The notes under the pieces were generated by a model. It saw only the letters and a list, made by a program, of their open reading frames with translations, did no database searches and had not been told where the DNA came from. From assembly GCA_002841295.1 (NCBI GenBank), contig PHEU01000003.1, positions 1-64,000 on the forward strand: a stretch of DNA of 64,000 bases. The letters run 5' to 3'. The DNA is from Actinobacteria bacterium HGW-Actinobacteria-6 (lineage in GTDB: Bacteria > Actinomycetota > Coriobacteriia > Anaerosomatales > Anaerosomataceae). Position numbers and translations under genes: made by a program. Every line of letters starts with the position of its first letter. Position 1 is the first letter of the stretch. This document shows positions 51,783-61,661 of the stretch, piece by piece.

Positions 51783-52810
51783 TCGACGTCACCCTCAAGC
51801 ATCAACGCAAGCCCCACGTACACGGCCCGCGCATCGCGGTAGCCGATCGCACCCGGATCGACATGCCCATACCACGCCGGCTCGAATGCTCCTGCAAGCG
51901 CCGCGAGCGGCCCACGCAGTGTGGGGCGCGCCGCCTCGACATCGCCGAGAAGCTCCGTGTTCGTGCGGGTGCGAGTCCTCGGCACAACGCCGCGCTGCAC
52001 CAGTTCGCGCGCTGCACCTCCAAAGAGCGCCCTGACCGCCTCGCGATGGCGCCCCTCGCCCGCCTCGGCGTCGGCGAACGCAAGTGCGTCATCGGGCAGA
52101 CCGACCGCGGCGGCCACGACCGCGTCATCGACGATGTCGCCGCCCTCGGTGGAGCGATCGAGCACTGAGCGCAAGCGACGTATGAGCACGAACGCGATCC
52201 ACGCGATCACCGCCACGCTCAGCACGAGCAGCCCGTAGAAGACGGCGCGTGCCGATGTCTTCGCAGGGCCCGTGCTCAGCGTCCCGGCCAACCAGTTGAG
52301 GAGCTTGCCGACTTGCTCCATGAGCCAGTCCATGAATTGCTTGCCGGTTTCGTCGGCCTTAGTCACGCCCTCGTCGGCGAGAATCTGCTTGAGCAGCGCC
52401 TCGTCACCCGAAGGCGGCGTACCGGGCTCGCCCAGCGCATTCTCCTGAGAGCGAAGTTGGCCGAGAAGTTCCTCGGCGGCGCTTCTACGCACGTCGGGCC
52501 AGTGCGCCGAGTCGAGCCGCGCCACCACACTCATGAGCGTTCCGTTATCGAGCACCACCGTCTGCTCACCGAAGGTGATCGTGGCAGTGTCGGGAATGAG
52601 TTCGCGCACGGAGACTGCCACTGCATGTGCGGCTGAGGTCTCGTCGACGCTGCCTAGCTCGCGCTCGAGCAGCACCCGGGCCTCGGTGACACGCGATGAG
52701 TACTCGGACTGCGACAGAGTGACCGGCGCATCAATCGCTCCGGCGCCTACCGGCATCAGGAGCGATACCGCCAGGACGCAGGCAGCTATGGCGCGGCGGG
52801 CATGTCTCAT
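51779..52810 (-). CDS. DUF4129 domain membrane protein
   Basis: The 343-aa protein has a signal peptide (RRAIAACVLAVSLLMPVGAGA), an extracytoplasmic helical part, a helix (about 190-215) and a C-terminal DUF4129 segment (EAVRALFGGAARELVQRGVVPRTRTRTNTEL). DUF4129 proteins are part of the same envelope cluster. ATG overlaps the upstream stop. Confidence 0.82.
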   Translation of the reverse strand: MRHARRAIAACVLAVSLLMPVGAGAIDAPVTLSQSEYSSRVTEARVLLERELGSVDETSAAHAVAVSVRELIPDTATITFGEQTVVLDNGTLMSVVARLDSAHWPDVRRSAAEELLGQLRSQENALGEPGTPPSGDEALLKQILADEGVTKADETGKQFMDWLMEQVGKLLNWLAGTLSTGPAKTSARAVFYGLLVLSVAVIAWIAFVLIRRLRSVLDRSTEGGDIVDDAVVAAAVGLPDDALAFADAEAGEGRHREAVRALFGGAARELVQRGVVPRTRTRTNTELLGDVEAARPTLRGPLAALAGAFEPAWYGHVDPGAIGYRDARAVYVGLALMLEGDVE

Positions 52811-53673
52811 GCCGAGGGAGTCAGCTCCCTCGCGCGAACGATGATATCCATGCCCTCTTTCCTCGACCTAAGGTCGAGGTAAAGACTGAACATCGCAAGT
52901 GGGATGAATGGTGCGGGAAGCGCGATCGCGATTCCGAGCGTGAGTCCCTCGAAGACCTTCCAGGGAATCGATAGCGGCTGAAACACAGCCTCCGGGTTCT
53001 GTAGGCTGGCAACGAGCTGCCGGATGATCGCGGGCGATCCGATCGCACCCTCGAATGCGGCCGTGAGCGCGCTCACCAACAGAAGGTAACCGATCACGCG
53101 CCAGTAGCTGCCCTTCACAAGCGCCATAGAGCGCTGTATAGCGACGACCAGATTCGCATCCTCAACCACAACGATGACGCCCGCGAGGCTGAGCGCTGCC
53201 CACGCAGCAAGCGCCGCCGCTCCTAACACAAAGAACGATGCTACAGCGGCCGCCCCCACGATCATCTGCACCACGATCACCACCAGCAGGTACCAACCAA
53301 AGCGCGCCAGCCCGCCCTTCAGGACGCTCTTGCCGCTCTCGGCGGGTGCGTAGAGCATCCCCGGAGCTGCACGCAACACACTGCTGTCGAGATACGCGCG
53401 ACCGAGCGCCAGAACCTGCGCAGCCACACCCATCACCAGGTACGAGATCATCATGGTATTGAACAACGCCTCGCTCGGCTCGGCGGTGCTTGCCGGGGAA
53501 CCGATAAGTTCCGTGAAACCGCGCAGATAGAAGTCCTGCCCGAGTCCTGCGATCAGCGCCGCCGGGAACACGAAAATGGCCGAGACGAACAGCAGCTGTT
53601 TGTAGCTCCCCCGGTACATCGCCAGCGCATCATCGAGAACCGCGCCTATGTTTCTCGGCCGAACATCCCTCAC
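52807..53673 (-). CDS. Polytopic membrane protein of the MoxR cluster
   Basis: The 288-aa protein has about six helices and the N-terminus RPRNIGAVLDDALAMYRGSYKQLL. The pattern resembles membrane domains placed next to MoxR clusters and glycerophosphodiester-phosphodiesterase membrane domains, but I recognise no catalytic motif. GTG start after GAGGGGG. It is the first gene of the MoxR/DUF58 run, 12 nt after birA. Confidence 0.65.
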   Translation of the reverse strand: MRDVRPRNIGAVLDDALAMYRGSYKQLLFVSAIFVFPAALIAGLGQDFYLRGFTELIGSPASTAEPSEALFNTMMISYLVMGVAAQVLALGRAYLDSSVLRAAPGMLYAPAESGKSVLKGGLARFGWYLLVVIVVQMIVGAAAVASFFVLGAAALAAWAALSLAGVIVVVEDANLVVAIQRSMALVKGSYWRVIGYLLLVSALTAAFEGAIGSPAIIRQLVASLQNPEAVFQPLSIPWKVFEGLTLGIAIALPAPFIPLAMFSLYLDLRSRKEGMDIIVRARELTPSA

Positions 53674-53685
53674 AACGCTCCCCCT

Positions 53686-54639
53686 CTACGAACGCAGCGT
53701 TACCTCTCCCGCAACCACGGGCGTCGTGGCTTCGGGGCCCCGCACGAGCAGGCGTCCCAATGCGTCGATTCCCTCGACGACGCCGGATGCGACGACCGCG
53801 CCCATGCGATCACGGACGACCACCTCGGCACCATTGAGCGCGTGCCGGCTCTCATACGCGGCCATCATCGCCGCGAATCCCGCCTCGGTGTACTCGCGAT
53901 ACGCGCGCGCAAGCCCGTCGAGCACGGCTGCCGCAACGGTCGAAGGGCTCGCATCCGAGTGCTCCTCGACAAACGCCGCATCGCCGGGAGAATCTGCGGA
54001 GGCGTGCACGTTCACACCGATGCCCGCGACCACCCACTCCACTCTATCGGTTTCTGCCGACATCTCCAGGAGGATACCGGCCACTTTTCTTCCGTTGATG
54101 TGCACGTCGTTCGGCCACTTGAGGCTGCACGGCACCCCGAGCGCCTCCAGGCCGTACGCCACGCCAAGCGCGCACGCAGGCGCAAGCGAGGCCACCTCGG
54201 CGGGCGCACACGGCGGGCGAAACAACGCGGATAGGTATGCGCCTCCCTCAGGCGACACCCATGTTCTGCCGAGACGCCCCTTGCCTGCGGTCTGCCGGGC
54301 CGCAACAACGACAGCTCCCTCGGCGGCACCCGCACGGGCAAGAACCTTGCAGTCGTCGTTAGTGGAGCCGGTCTCCTCGGCGCCGTCGATGCTTGTCCAG
54401 AATGCGTCCGTGACGAGCCGCTCCACCTCGACGGGGACTAGGCCCGGAGGCAGCGACGTGAGGTGGTAACCCTCGCCTCGCACCGCATCGAGGGTGTACC
54501 CGACCTCACGAAGCGCCGAGATGTGCTTGCCGATGGCAACGCGGCTGACGCCGAATGTGTTCGCAAGCCTCTCGCCGGATATCCCGGACGATCCGGCCGC
54601 AACAAGCGCCGAGGCTATCTCAGACCTACGACTCTTCAT
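53686..54639 (-). CDS. birA: Bifunctional biotin-protein ligase and biotin operon repressor
   Basis: The 317-aa protein has an N-terminal winged helix (1-60: GERLANTFGVSRVAIGKHISALREVGY) and a ligase domain with the biotinyl-AMP loop GKGRLGRTWVSPEGG and LKWPNDVHINGRKVAGIL, followed by a small SH3-like C-terminal domain. It attaches biotin to carboxylase carrier proteins and, when loaded, represses biotin genes. The bioY operator at 22273-22303 is its obvious target in this window. It overlaps dedA by 14 nt. Confidence 0.94.
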   Translation of the reverse strand: MKSRRSEIASALVAAGSSGISGERLANTFGVSRVAIGKHISALREVGYTLDAVRGEGYHLTSLPPGLVPVEVERLVTDAFWTSIDGAEETGSTNDDCKVLARAGAAEGAVVVAARQTAGKGRLGRTWVSPEGGAYLSALFRPPCAPAEVASLAPACALGVAYGLEALGVPCSLKWPNDVHINGRKVAGILLEMSAETDRVEWVVAGIGVNVHASADSPGDAAFVEEHSDASPSTVAAAVLDGLARAYREYTEAGFAAMMAAYESRHALNGAEVVVRDRMGAVVASGVVEGIDALGRLLVRGPEATTPVVAGEVTLRS

Positions 54640-55321
54640 CGGGCACGTCCGAACAGTCAGCCTCAGCCCCGTCAGCGCACCCCGCGAGCTTTTCTACTCT
54701 GGACTGGAAGAAGCGCTTCCGGCTCCACATCAGGAAGACGACCATCGCAACAAGCAGCAGCATCCCGAACCATGTGATGTTGCGCGCGATTGCGAGCGCA
54801 CGCTCGAAGTTCTCGGCGAAAATGATGCCCAGCGCAAGCATCAGCACCGTGTAGATCGTGGCACCGATGAACATCCAGACCTCGAAGACCCAGATTCGCA
54901 TGCGCGAGACACCGGCGATGACCGGCACGAAGTTCTTGAAGACCGCTGCGAAGCGCGAGAGCACGAGCGTCTTGTTCCCGTGACGCTCGAAGTACTCCTC
55001 GGCGGCGAGGATACGCTCCTCATCGAAGAAGCGCCCGCCCCATCTGAGGAGCGCGATCTTCCCACCGCGCGTTCCGAACAGGAACGAGAGGTTCCCGCCG
55101 ACCATCGCTCCCGCCACCGCGCACGCCGTCACAAGAACAGGATCGAGCGAGCCCTTGACGGTCACGAACCCGGCCGCCATCACGATCGTCTCGCCCGGCG
55201 TGGCCGAACCGATGATGAACAAGTTCTCCGAGATGGCGAAAATGAACACGATGAGGTAGCCCCAGTCGTTCAGGGCAGCAAGAAACCAGTCGAGGATCGG
55301 GACGCCGGTTTGCGGGGTCAT
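54626..55321 (-). CDS. DedA-family membrane protein
   Basis: The 231-aa protein has four to five helices and the DedA (SNARE-associated) core: ENLFIIGSATPGETIVMAAGF, GTRGGKIALLRWGGRFF, and FERHGNKTLVLSRFAAVFKNFVPVIAGVSRM, where the conserved arginines lie. DedA proteins act as undecaprenyl-phosphate or phospholipid flippases in other bacteria. The ATG overlaps the upstream stop (ATGA). Confidence 0.88.
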   Translation of the reverse strand: MTPQTGVPILDWFLAALNDWGYLIVFIFAISENLFIIGSATPGETIVMAAGFVTVKGSLDPVLVTACAVAGAMVGGNLSFLFGTRGGKIALLRWGGRFFDEERILAAEEYFERHGNKTLVLSRFAAVFKNFVPVIAGVSRMRIWVFEVWMFIGATIYTVLMLALGIIFAENFERALAIARNITWFGMLLLVAMVVFLMWSRKRFFQSRVEKLAGCADGAEADCSDVPDEES

Positions 55322-55776
55322 GAAGGCTCGCTTCCGTCGACAGGCGCATCCGGTGAATTCCAGTCGAGCCATAGTGCATACGTTGGGAACAGCATAGCGA
55401 ATGCGACGAGCGACACGAGCAACATGACGAAGAAATCGAGCGGGCTCCTCGTCAGAAACGAGAGCGCGAAGCCAAGCGGGGTCGGCGCGAAGGCCAGCGC
55501 TACGAGCTTCCATGAGAACGAGCGTGCCTCGGCCAGCTTGTCCGGGGCGCTGCGAGGGCCACGGCGCTTGAGGGTTCTGCCCATCGCAACGCCGGCCGTG
55601 GCGATCGCCCACACGATGAAGCGCAGCGGCTCTTCGCCACCCGGGGCACCCCAAAACTCGGAACGCACCGCGAGTTGCTCGGCGGCGATGAGTACGACCA
55701 ACCCGAGACCCGGAACCATTGCGGTTCTGACCCATGCGAGATAGGCGACTCTGATCCTCTCGATGTCCTGCGTCAC
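55318..55776 (-). CDS. Small membrane protein, unknown
   Basis: The 152-aa protein has about four helices. I recognise no family. It is coupled to dedA (4-nt overlap) and follows another small membrane protein by 12 nt, so the three may function together. GTG start. Confidence 0.6.
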   Translation of the reverse strand: MTQDIERIRVAYLAWVRTAMVPGLGLVVLIAAEQLAVRSEFWGAPGGEEPLRFIVWAIATAGVAMGRTLKRRGPRSAPDKLAEARSFSWKLVALAFAPTPLGFALSFLTRSPLDFFVMLLVSLVAFAMLFPTYALWLDWNSPDAPVDGSEPS

Positions 55777-55788
55777 GGGCGCCTCACG

Positions 55789-56301
55789 TCAGTTCGTCGT
55801 GCCGGGCATGGGCGCGCTGGCCATTTGGTGCTCGTACCACTGGCGGATCTGAGCCGGGCGCGGGTACATGTACGCCCAACCGGCGACCGACAGCGCGGCA
55901 AACGGGATGTACAGCGTCCAACTCATGCTGAGGAAGCCGAGGACGAAACCGAGAAGCAGCGGGAGCTCCGCGAGGCCCATACCCACAATCGCCGCCATCG
56001 AGATGCGCTGCTGCGCCGCGAGGTCGCCCTCGAGCCGCACTCCGTTTTTCATGTTGACCGGCCCGGACGCACGCAGCAGCTTCGCCCGCACCCGCGGGGC
56101 AAAGACCACGACGGCAATCGCCATGGCCGCGAAGATAACGATTTGCAGGAGCGGCACTGTGGCGCCAGGCTCCACCGGGTCCTCAAGCATGAACCACAGC
56201 ACGAACGTCATCATGAACAGGATCGTCGGAATCATCGCGCACACGAGGAACGTCTTCTGGAAGAGCTTCATATCGAGCGGCTGCCCGGGATACTCGTTCA
56301 C
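55789..56301 (-). CDS. Small membrane protein, unknown
   Basis: The 170-aa protein has about four helices arranged as two hairpins around a soluble stretch (RVRAKLLRASGPVNMKNGVRLEGDLAAQQR). No family is recognised. GTG start. It lies 26 nt downstream of nadC. Confidence 0.6.
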   Translation of the reverse strand: MNEYPGQPLDMKLFQKTFLVCAMIPTILFMMTFVLWFMLEDPVEPGATVPLLQIVIFAAMAIAVVVFAPRVRAKLLRASGPVNMKNGVRLEGDLAAQQRISMAAIVGMGLAELPLLLGFVLGFLSMSWTLYIPFAALSVAGWAYMYPRPAQIRQWYEHQMASAPMPGTTN

Positions 56302-56327
56302 GCGTGCCCCCTGTGTCGCTGACAGAC

Positions 56328-57236
56328 CTACGGCTTCACTTCATCTAGCCCGAAATCGGCGGGCGGGGCAAGGGCGATAGCGCTGGAGGACACGATATCA
56401 ACGCCCGTAGCCGCCAGCGCAGAGAGCCGCTCGAAGCGGATTCCGCCGGACGCCTCTATCTCGCAGGTCGCTCCCGCCTCGCGAAGCGCGCGAACTGCCG
56501 AGGCGAGCGCGGCGTCGTCGAAGTTGTCGAGCATCACGATGTCAGCACCGGCGCGAGCGGCCTCCAGCGCCTGCTCGAGCGTATCGGCCTCGATCTCCAC
56601 GCGCAGCCCCGGGGCGCCTTCGCGCGCTGCGGCGACAGCCGCGCTCACGCTACCCGCATGCGCGAGGTGGTTGTCCTTCACGAGCACCATATCCCACAGG
56701 CCCGCGCGATGGTTGTGCGCGCCGCCGGCGGCGACCGCGTACTTGGAGAGCGCGCGCAGCCCCGGGAGCGTCTTGCGAGTGTCGTGCACGCGCAGCGTCT
56801 CGCCTGCGGCACTCTGCCACCGGCGTGCCTCGGCAGCTATGCCCGAGAGGACCATCAGGAAGTCGAGCGCGGTTCGCTCGGCAGCAAGGACGAGACGGGC
56901 GTTACCCTCCACCTCGAGCACCGGCGTGCCCGCCGGGACGAGCGTCCCCTCGGCAACGAGCGGGAGGAGCTCCACGTCGTCGGGCGCACCGACTGCGGCC
57001 GCAAGCATCTCGAAGACGCGAGCCGCGACCGGAAGGCCGCACACGACGGTCTCGGCGCGCGCCGCGACAACGCCGCAGAAGCGCGCATCGGCCGACACGA
57101 CTGCCGCCGAGGTCACGTCGCGAGCGAGTAACTCGAAGTCAGGGAACGCCACGCGCAAGCGGCCGGGTGTGACGCCGAGGTCCTCGGCAAGCGCGGCGGC
57201 GACCAGGTCATCGATGGGAGGCAGCGGGGGCAGCAT
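56328..57236 (-). CDS. nadC: Nicotinate-nucleotide pyrophosphorylase (quinolinate phosphoribosyltransferase)
   Basis: The 302-aa protein has GLPVAARVFEM, DTRKTLPGLRALSKYAVAAGG, HNHRAGLWDMVLVKDNH and the phosphate-binding IEVE/ASGG motifs near the end. It converts quinolinate and PRPP to nicotinate mononucleotide. The ATG at 57236 follows the nadB stop by 5 nt. It is last in the panB-panC-nadA-nadB-nadC operon. Confidence 0.95.
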   Translation of the reverse strand: MLPPLPPIDDLVAAALAEDLGVTPGRLRVAFPDFELLARDVTSAAVVSADARFCGVVAARAETVVCGLPVAARVFEMLAAAVGAPDDVELLPLVAEGTLVPAGTPVLEVEGNARLVLAAERTALDFLMVLSGIAAEARRWQSAAGETLRVHDTRKTLPGLRALSKYAVAAGGAHNHRAGLWDMVLVKDNHLAHAGSVSAAVAAAREGAPGLRVEIEADTLEQALEAARAGADIVMLDNFDDAALASAVRALREAGATCEIEASGGIRFERLSALAATGVDIVSSSAIALAPPADFGLDEVKP

Positions 57237-57241
57237 GCGGG

Positions 57242-58900
57242 TCACTCCAATCCGACGGCGACGGCGCCCGCCTCGGGAGCGACGCCCACGGGGATCTCGC
57301 GGGGCGCATCCGCGCTGCGGGTCCACGCCAGCCGTACGCGCCAGCGGTCGTCATCGCGCACGGGGTGATCCGAGCGGAAATGCGTGCCCCGGCTCTCCTG
57401 GCGATGGTGGGCGGCGCACGCGATGAGCGCGGCAACCGTCGCCATGTTGCGGGCCTCCATCGCCTCAACGGTTGGCCCGGTGTTGCCGAGAGACGCTGCG
57501 ATGCCTTCAAGCTCGCAGCAAGCGGCATCGAGGCCATCGTGGGTGCGCGTCATGCCGACCGAGGTGCTCATCGTGCGCTCGATGTCGGAGCGGGCCATCG
57601 CGGGCTCACCTGCAGGGCCACCCGCGCCAGCACCGGTGATGTGCGCGGCGTGCGGCTGCGGGCGATCGAGCTCAAGCGCGCGCACGATGCGCCGAGAGAA
57701 GACCAGGCCTTCCAGAAGCGAGTTGCTGGCAAGGCGGTTCGCGCCATGCAGGCCGCTCGCGGTGACCTCGCCGCTGGCGAAGAGGCCGCGCAGGGTCGAG
57801 CGGCCGTTGATGTCCACGAGCACGCCGCCGACCATGTAGTGGGCAGCCGGGGCCACCGGCAGCAAGTCACGCGAGAGATCGAAGCCGGCCTCAAGGCACG
57901 TCTCCCAGATCTTCGGGAATCGCTCGGCCAAGTGCTCTGCGCCGAGGTGTCGCGCATCAAGCCATACGTTCGGCCTGCCGCAGCGCACCATGACCTTTTC
58001 GATCTCACGGCTCACGACGTCGCGCGGAGCAAGCTCGGCAAGCGGATGCACGCCGAGCATGAAGCGCTCCTCATTGCAGTCGAGCAGATACGCACCGTCG
58101 CCGCGGAGCGCCTCGGTGATGAGGAACTTGGGGCTGGAGGCGCTATCAAGCGCCGTCGGATGGAACTGCACGAACTCCATGTCGGCAAGCTCGGCGCCTG
58201 CGCGCCATGCCGCGGCCACGCCGTCGCCCGTCGCGATGAGCGGGTTCGTGGTGACGCGGTAGACCTGGCCGCACCCGCCGGTGGCAAGCACGGTCGCGCC
58301 CGCCCAGACGGCGGTCGGCTCGGTCGCGCCGGCTTCCAGCACGAGCGCGCCAACGCAGCGGCCGTTCTCGGTGAGCAGGTCGACGAGGAACGCGTCTTCC
58401 ACAAGCTCGATCGCTTCGCTTCGCCTAACGATGGCCGAGAGGGTGTCTTGCACCTCGGCGCCGGTCGCGTCGCCCGAATGCAGCACGCGCGGCAACGAGT
58501 GGCCGCCTTCGCGAGCGAGCGCAACGCGCCCGTCCGCCGAGCGGTCGAACGCCACGCCAAGCGAGACGAGCTCGCCGAGCGCGTCGCCCGCTTCGCCGAC
58601 GACCGCGCGAACGACGTCGGGCTCGCAGAGGCCCTGCCCGACGATGAGCGTGTCAGAGAGGTGCAGCTCGACCGAGTCCGTCTCACCCACCGCGCCGGCG
58701 ATGCCGCCCTGCGCGTACCAGGTGTTGGTCTCGGAGAGCTCGCCTTTGGTCACGAGCAGCACGCGCGCGAACTGCGACGCCTGAAGCGCCGCTACCAGAC
58801 CCGCGATTCCGCTGCCCACGACGAGCACGTCGCACTCACGCTTGGTGAGCGCATCGGTGTCGAAGCCGAGCAGGTATCGGGGGCCGGCAGGCGCGTTCAC
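57242..58900 (-). CDS. nadB: L-aspartate oxidase
   Basis: The 552-aa flavoprotein has FAD motif VLVVGSGIAGLVAAL, TNTWYAQGGIAG, catalytic-region EFVQFHPTAL and the C-terminal helical domain SRGTHFRSDHP. It oxidises aspartate to iminoaspartate; under anaerobic conditions fumarate is the acceptor. GTG start overlaps the nadA stop by 4 nt. Confidence 0.95.
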   Translation of the reverse strand: MNAPAGPRYLLGFDTDALTKRECDVLVVGSGIAGLVAALQASQFARVLLVTKGELSETNTWYAQGGIAGAVGETDSVELHLSDTLIVGQGLCEPDVVRAVVGEAGDALGELVSLGVAFDRSADGRVALAREGGHSLPRVLHSGDATGAEVQDTLSAIVRRSEAIELVEDAFLVDLLTENGRCVGALVLEAGATEPTAVWAGATVLATGGCGQVYRVTTNPLIATGDGVAAAWRAGAELADMEFVQFHPTALDSASSPKFLITEALRGDGAYLLDCNEERFMLGVHPLAELAPRDVVSREIEKVMVRCGRPNVWLDARHLGAEHLAERFPKIWETCLEAGFDLSRDLLPVAPAAHYMVGGVLVDINGRSTLRGLFASGEVTASGLHGANRLASNSLLEGLVFSRRIVRALELDRPQPHAAHITGAGAGGPAGEPAMARSDIERTMSTSVGMTRTHDGLDAACCELEGIAASLGNTGPTVEAMEARNMATVAALIACAAHHRQESRGTHFRSDHPVRDDDRWRVRLAWTRSADAPREIPVGVAPEAGAVAVGLE

Positions 58901-59820
58901 CCGAGCGCCACCATGCGCTCGACGGCGGCAAGCGCGCGCACGCGGACGTCCTCGGCGACCGTGACTTCTCCGGTCATGTCGCGGAGGCAGTCGCGGACCT
59001 TCGTGAGCGACGTGAGCTTCATGTTGGGGCAGAGCATCTTGGGCTCGACGTTGTAGAAGCGCTTGCCGCGAGCGGCCTTGGCCAAACCGTGCAGCAGGCC
59101 GGCTTCGGTCACAACCACGAACTCGTCGGCCGGGGAGCTCGCCACGTGGCGAAGCATGCCGCTCGTGGAGAGCACGGCGTCGGCAAGGGCGTTCACCTCG
59201 GGGCGGCACTCGGGGTGCGTGAGCACCTCGGCCAGCGGGTGGATGTCCATCATCTCGACGACCATCTCGGGCGTGACCTCATCGTGGACCGGGCAGTAGC
59301 CGTCCCACGCGATGACCTCGACCTCAGGCAGCTGCGAAGCGACCCACGCCGCAAGGTTGCGATCCGGCGCGAAGAGTACCTTCGGGACGCCGAGCGAGCG
59401 CACGACCTCGACGGCGTTCGCCGAGGTGCAGCAGATGTCGGTCTCGGCTTTCACTTCTGCCGAGGAGTTCACGTACGTCACAAGCGGCAGGCCGGGGTGC
59501 TCGGCTTTGAACGCGCGCGCCTGCTCGGCCGTGATCATGTCGGCCATGGGGCAGCCGGCACCGGGCTCGGGCAGGAGCACCGTCTTGCCGGGCGAGAGGA
59601 TCTTCGCGGTCTCGGCCATGAAATGCACGCCCGCGAACACGATCACCGAAGCGTCCGTGGCCGCCGCTTCGCGCGAAAGCCCGAGCGAGTCGCCCACGAA
59701 CGATGCGGCGTCTTGCACCTCGGCACGCTGGTAGTTGTGCGCGATGACAACGGCGTCGCGCTCGCGCGCAAGGTGCCGGATCTCGGCCTGGATGGCGGTG
59801 ATGTCTTCGCGCGGCGTCAT
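58897..59820 (-). CDS. nadA: Quinolinate synthase
   Basis: The 307-aa [4Fe-4S] enzyme has the start of fold AHNYQRAEVQDAASFVGDSLGLSR, cluster cysteines in PEPGAGCPMAD, DICCTSANA and THPECRPEV, and KMLCPNMKLTSL near the end. It condenses iminoaspartate with dihydroxyacetone phosphate. ATG 59820 is 1 nt after the panC stop. Being oxygen-sensitive, it suits an anaerobe. Confidence 0.95.
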   Translation of the reverse strand: MTPREDITAIQAEIRHLARERDAVVIAHNYQRAEVQDAASFVGDSLGLSREAAATDASVIVFAGVHFMAETAKILSPGKTVLLPEPGAGCPMADMITAEQARAFKAEHPGLPLVTYVNSSAEVKAETDICCTSANAVEVVRSLGVPKVLFAPDRNLAAWVASQLPEVEVIAWDGYCPVHDEVTPEMVVEMMDIHPLAEVLTHPECRPEVNALADAVLSTSGMLRHVASSPADEFVVVTEAGLLHGLAKAARGKRFYNVEPKMLCPNMKLTSLTKVRDCLRDMTGEVTVAEDVRVRALAAVERMVALG

Positions 59821-59821
59821 G

Positions 59822-60673
59822 TCAGACTCCCGTCGTAAGCTGCATGTTGTCGATAAGTCGGGTGTTGCCGAGGCGAACCGCGACGATCGCGCGCGCCGGG
59901 GAGTCGAGCGTTGCGGGCTCCGTGAGCGTCGCAAGGTCTACAACAGCGGCGTAGTCGAGCGTGGCGAGGGGCTCCTCGGCAATGCAGGCACGCATGGCGT
60001 CGGTGAGGAGCGCGATGTCACGCTCGCCGCCAAGCGCAAGCGTCTCGGCGGTGCGAAGCGCGCGGTAGAGCGCGGTGGCCGCGCGGCGCTCTTCTGGAGA
60101 AAGGTAGGCGTTGCGGCTGGAGAGAGCGAGACCGTCGGGCTCGCGGATGATCGGACACGGCACCACGCGCACGGCCGCATCAAGGTCGCATACCATGCGC
60201 TTGATGATCGTGAGCTGCTGGAAGTCCTTCTCGCCAAAGAACGCGAGGTCCGGCTGAACGATATTGAGGAGCTTGGAGACCACGGTGCACACGCCACCGA
60301 AGTGGCCTGGCCGGATAGCGCCTTCCCAAAGCTCGCCGAGCGGACCTGGTATGACCTCAACCTGCGCGTCGGCGGCGTACATCGACGCTGTCGTCGGTGT
60401 GAAGAGCAAATCGGCGCCCTCAGCCTTGAGCAGCTGCATGTCGTGCTCAAGGTCGCGCGGGTACGCCTCGAAGTCCTCGCCCGGCCCGAACTGCGTCGGG
60501 TTCACGAAGATGGAAACCGCCACGTAGTCGGCGCGCTCGCACGCCGCGCGCACAAGCGACAGGTGGCCTTCGTGCAGCGCGCCCATAGTCGGGATGAGCG
60601 CGATGCGCTTCCCCTCACGTCGTGCGGCAAGAACCGCCTGACGAACTTCCTCCTTGGAGACAACTCGCTCCAT
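59822..60673 (-). CDS. panC: Pantothenate synthetase
   Basis: The 283-aa enzyme has PTMGALHEGHLSLVRAA, VSIFVNPTQFGPGEDF, FGEKDFQQLTIIKRMV and REPDGLALSSRNAYLSPEER. It joins pantoate and beta-alanine using ATP. It starts 2 nt after panB. No panD is in the window. Confidence 0.96.
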   Translation of the reverse strand: MERVVSKEEVRQAVLAARREGKRIALIPTMGALHEGHLSLVRAACERADYVAVSIFVNPTQFGPGEDFEAYPRDLEHDMQLLKAEGADLLFTPTTASMYAADAQVEVIPGPLGELWEGAIRPGHFGGVCTVVSKLLNIVQPDLAFFGEKDFQQLTIIKRMVCDLDAAVRVVPCPIIREPDGLALSSRNAYLSPEERRAATALYRALRTAETLALGGERDIALLTDAMRACIAEEPLATLDYAAVVDLATLTEPATLDSPARAIVAVRLGNTRLIDNMQLTTGV

Positions 60674-60675
60674 GC

Positions 60676-61557
60676 TTACTCGTCCTCCCCCGGTGTGAGT
60701 GGCAGTGCCACTTCAAGCTCGCCGATGACCTCGGCGTCAAGATGCGTCAGGTTCTCCTCGGCAGGAAATGCGCCCGAGCGGACCTCGGCGGTGTATGCGC
60801 CGATGGCCGAGCGGATCGCGTCGCCCACGTCGGCGTAGCGCTTGGCGTGCTTCGGCTTGAACGTGCCCAGGCCGAGTAGGTCGTGGAAGACCTGCACCTG
60901 ACCGTCGCAACCGCCGCCGGCGCCGATGCCGATCGTCGGGATCGAGACCTCTTCGGAGACGATGGCGGCCAGTTCTGCCGGCACGAGCTCCAGTACGATC
61001 GCGAACGCACCCGCCGCCTCAAGCGCGAGCGCGTCTTGCACGAGCGCAATGGCCGAGTCGGTCTCGCGACCCTGCACTTTGAAGCCGCCGAACACGTTCA
61101 CCGACTGCGGCGTGAGGCCGATGTGGCCCATAACCGGAATGCCGGCAGCAACGATGCGCTCGACGGTCGGGGCAATGGACGCACCACCTTCAAGCTTGAC
61201 GGCGGTGGCGCCCGCCTCGGCAAGGAAGCGACCGGCGTTGCGGACGGCTTCTTCCGGCGAGATCTGGAAGCTCAAAAACGGCATGTCGGCAACGATGAGT
61301 GCTCGCGACGTGCCGCGAACGACTGCCGCCGTGTGCCGCAGCATGTCATCGAGCGTGACCGGCAGCGTGCTGTCGTGCCCGAGTACGACCATGCCAAGCG
61401 AATCGCCGACGAGGATCGAGTCCACGCCGGCCTCCTCGGCCAAACGTGCTGAGGGTGCGTCGTACGCGGTGACCATCACGATGGGGTCCCCTGCTGATTT
61501 CATCTCGCGCAGGGTTGCGGTGGTGACGCGCGCCTTGATGCTGGTGGTGGCGCTCAT
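60676..61557 (-). CDS. panB: 3-methyl-2-oxobutanoate hydroxymethyltransferase
   Basis: The 293-aa enzyme has [57 protein letters not shown] and [21 protein letters not shown]. It makes ketopantoate with methylene-THF, tying the operon to the folate genes beside it. AAGGAG precedes the ATG. Confidence 0.96.
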   Translation of the reverse strand: MSATTSIKARVTTATLREMKSAGDPIVMVTAYDAPSARLAEEAGVDSILVGDSLGMVVLGHDSTLPVTLDDMLRHTAAVVRGTSRALIVADMPFLSFQISPEEAVRNAGRFLAEAGATAVKLEGGASIAPTVERIVAAGIPVMGHIGLTPQSVNVFGGFKVQGRETDSAIALVQDALALEAAGAFAIVLELVPAELAAIVSEEVSIPTIGIGAGGGCDGQVQVFHDLLGLGTFKPKHAKRYADVGDAIRSAIGAYTAEVRSGAFPAEENLTHLDAEVIGELEVALPLTPGEDE

Positions 61558-61626
61558 CTGTAGCTCCTTCCCGGCAGTCCCGGCCCCGAACGCGGGGTCC
61601 AGGCAGCCCTTAACGGGTGGGGTTGG

Positions 61627-61635
61627 ATTATAGCA
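61627..61635 (-). promoter_or_regulatory. Extended -10 promoter of the pan/nad operon
   Basis: TGCTATAAT on the minus strand is a perfect extended -10, in the 104-bp gap between folK and panB. No -35 is evident, as is common with TGn promoters. A hairpin CCCCG-CGTT-CGGGG lies in the leader. Confidence 0.7.
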
Positions 61636-61661
61636 CCGAGGAAGGGGCGAGGGCGCGACCG

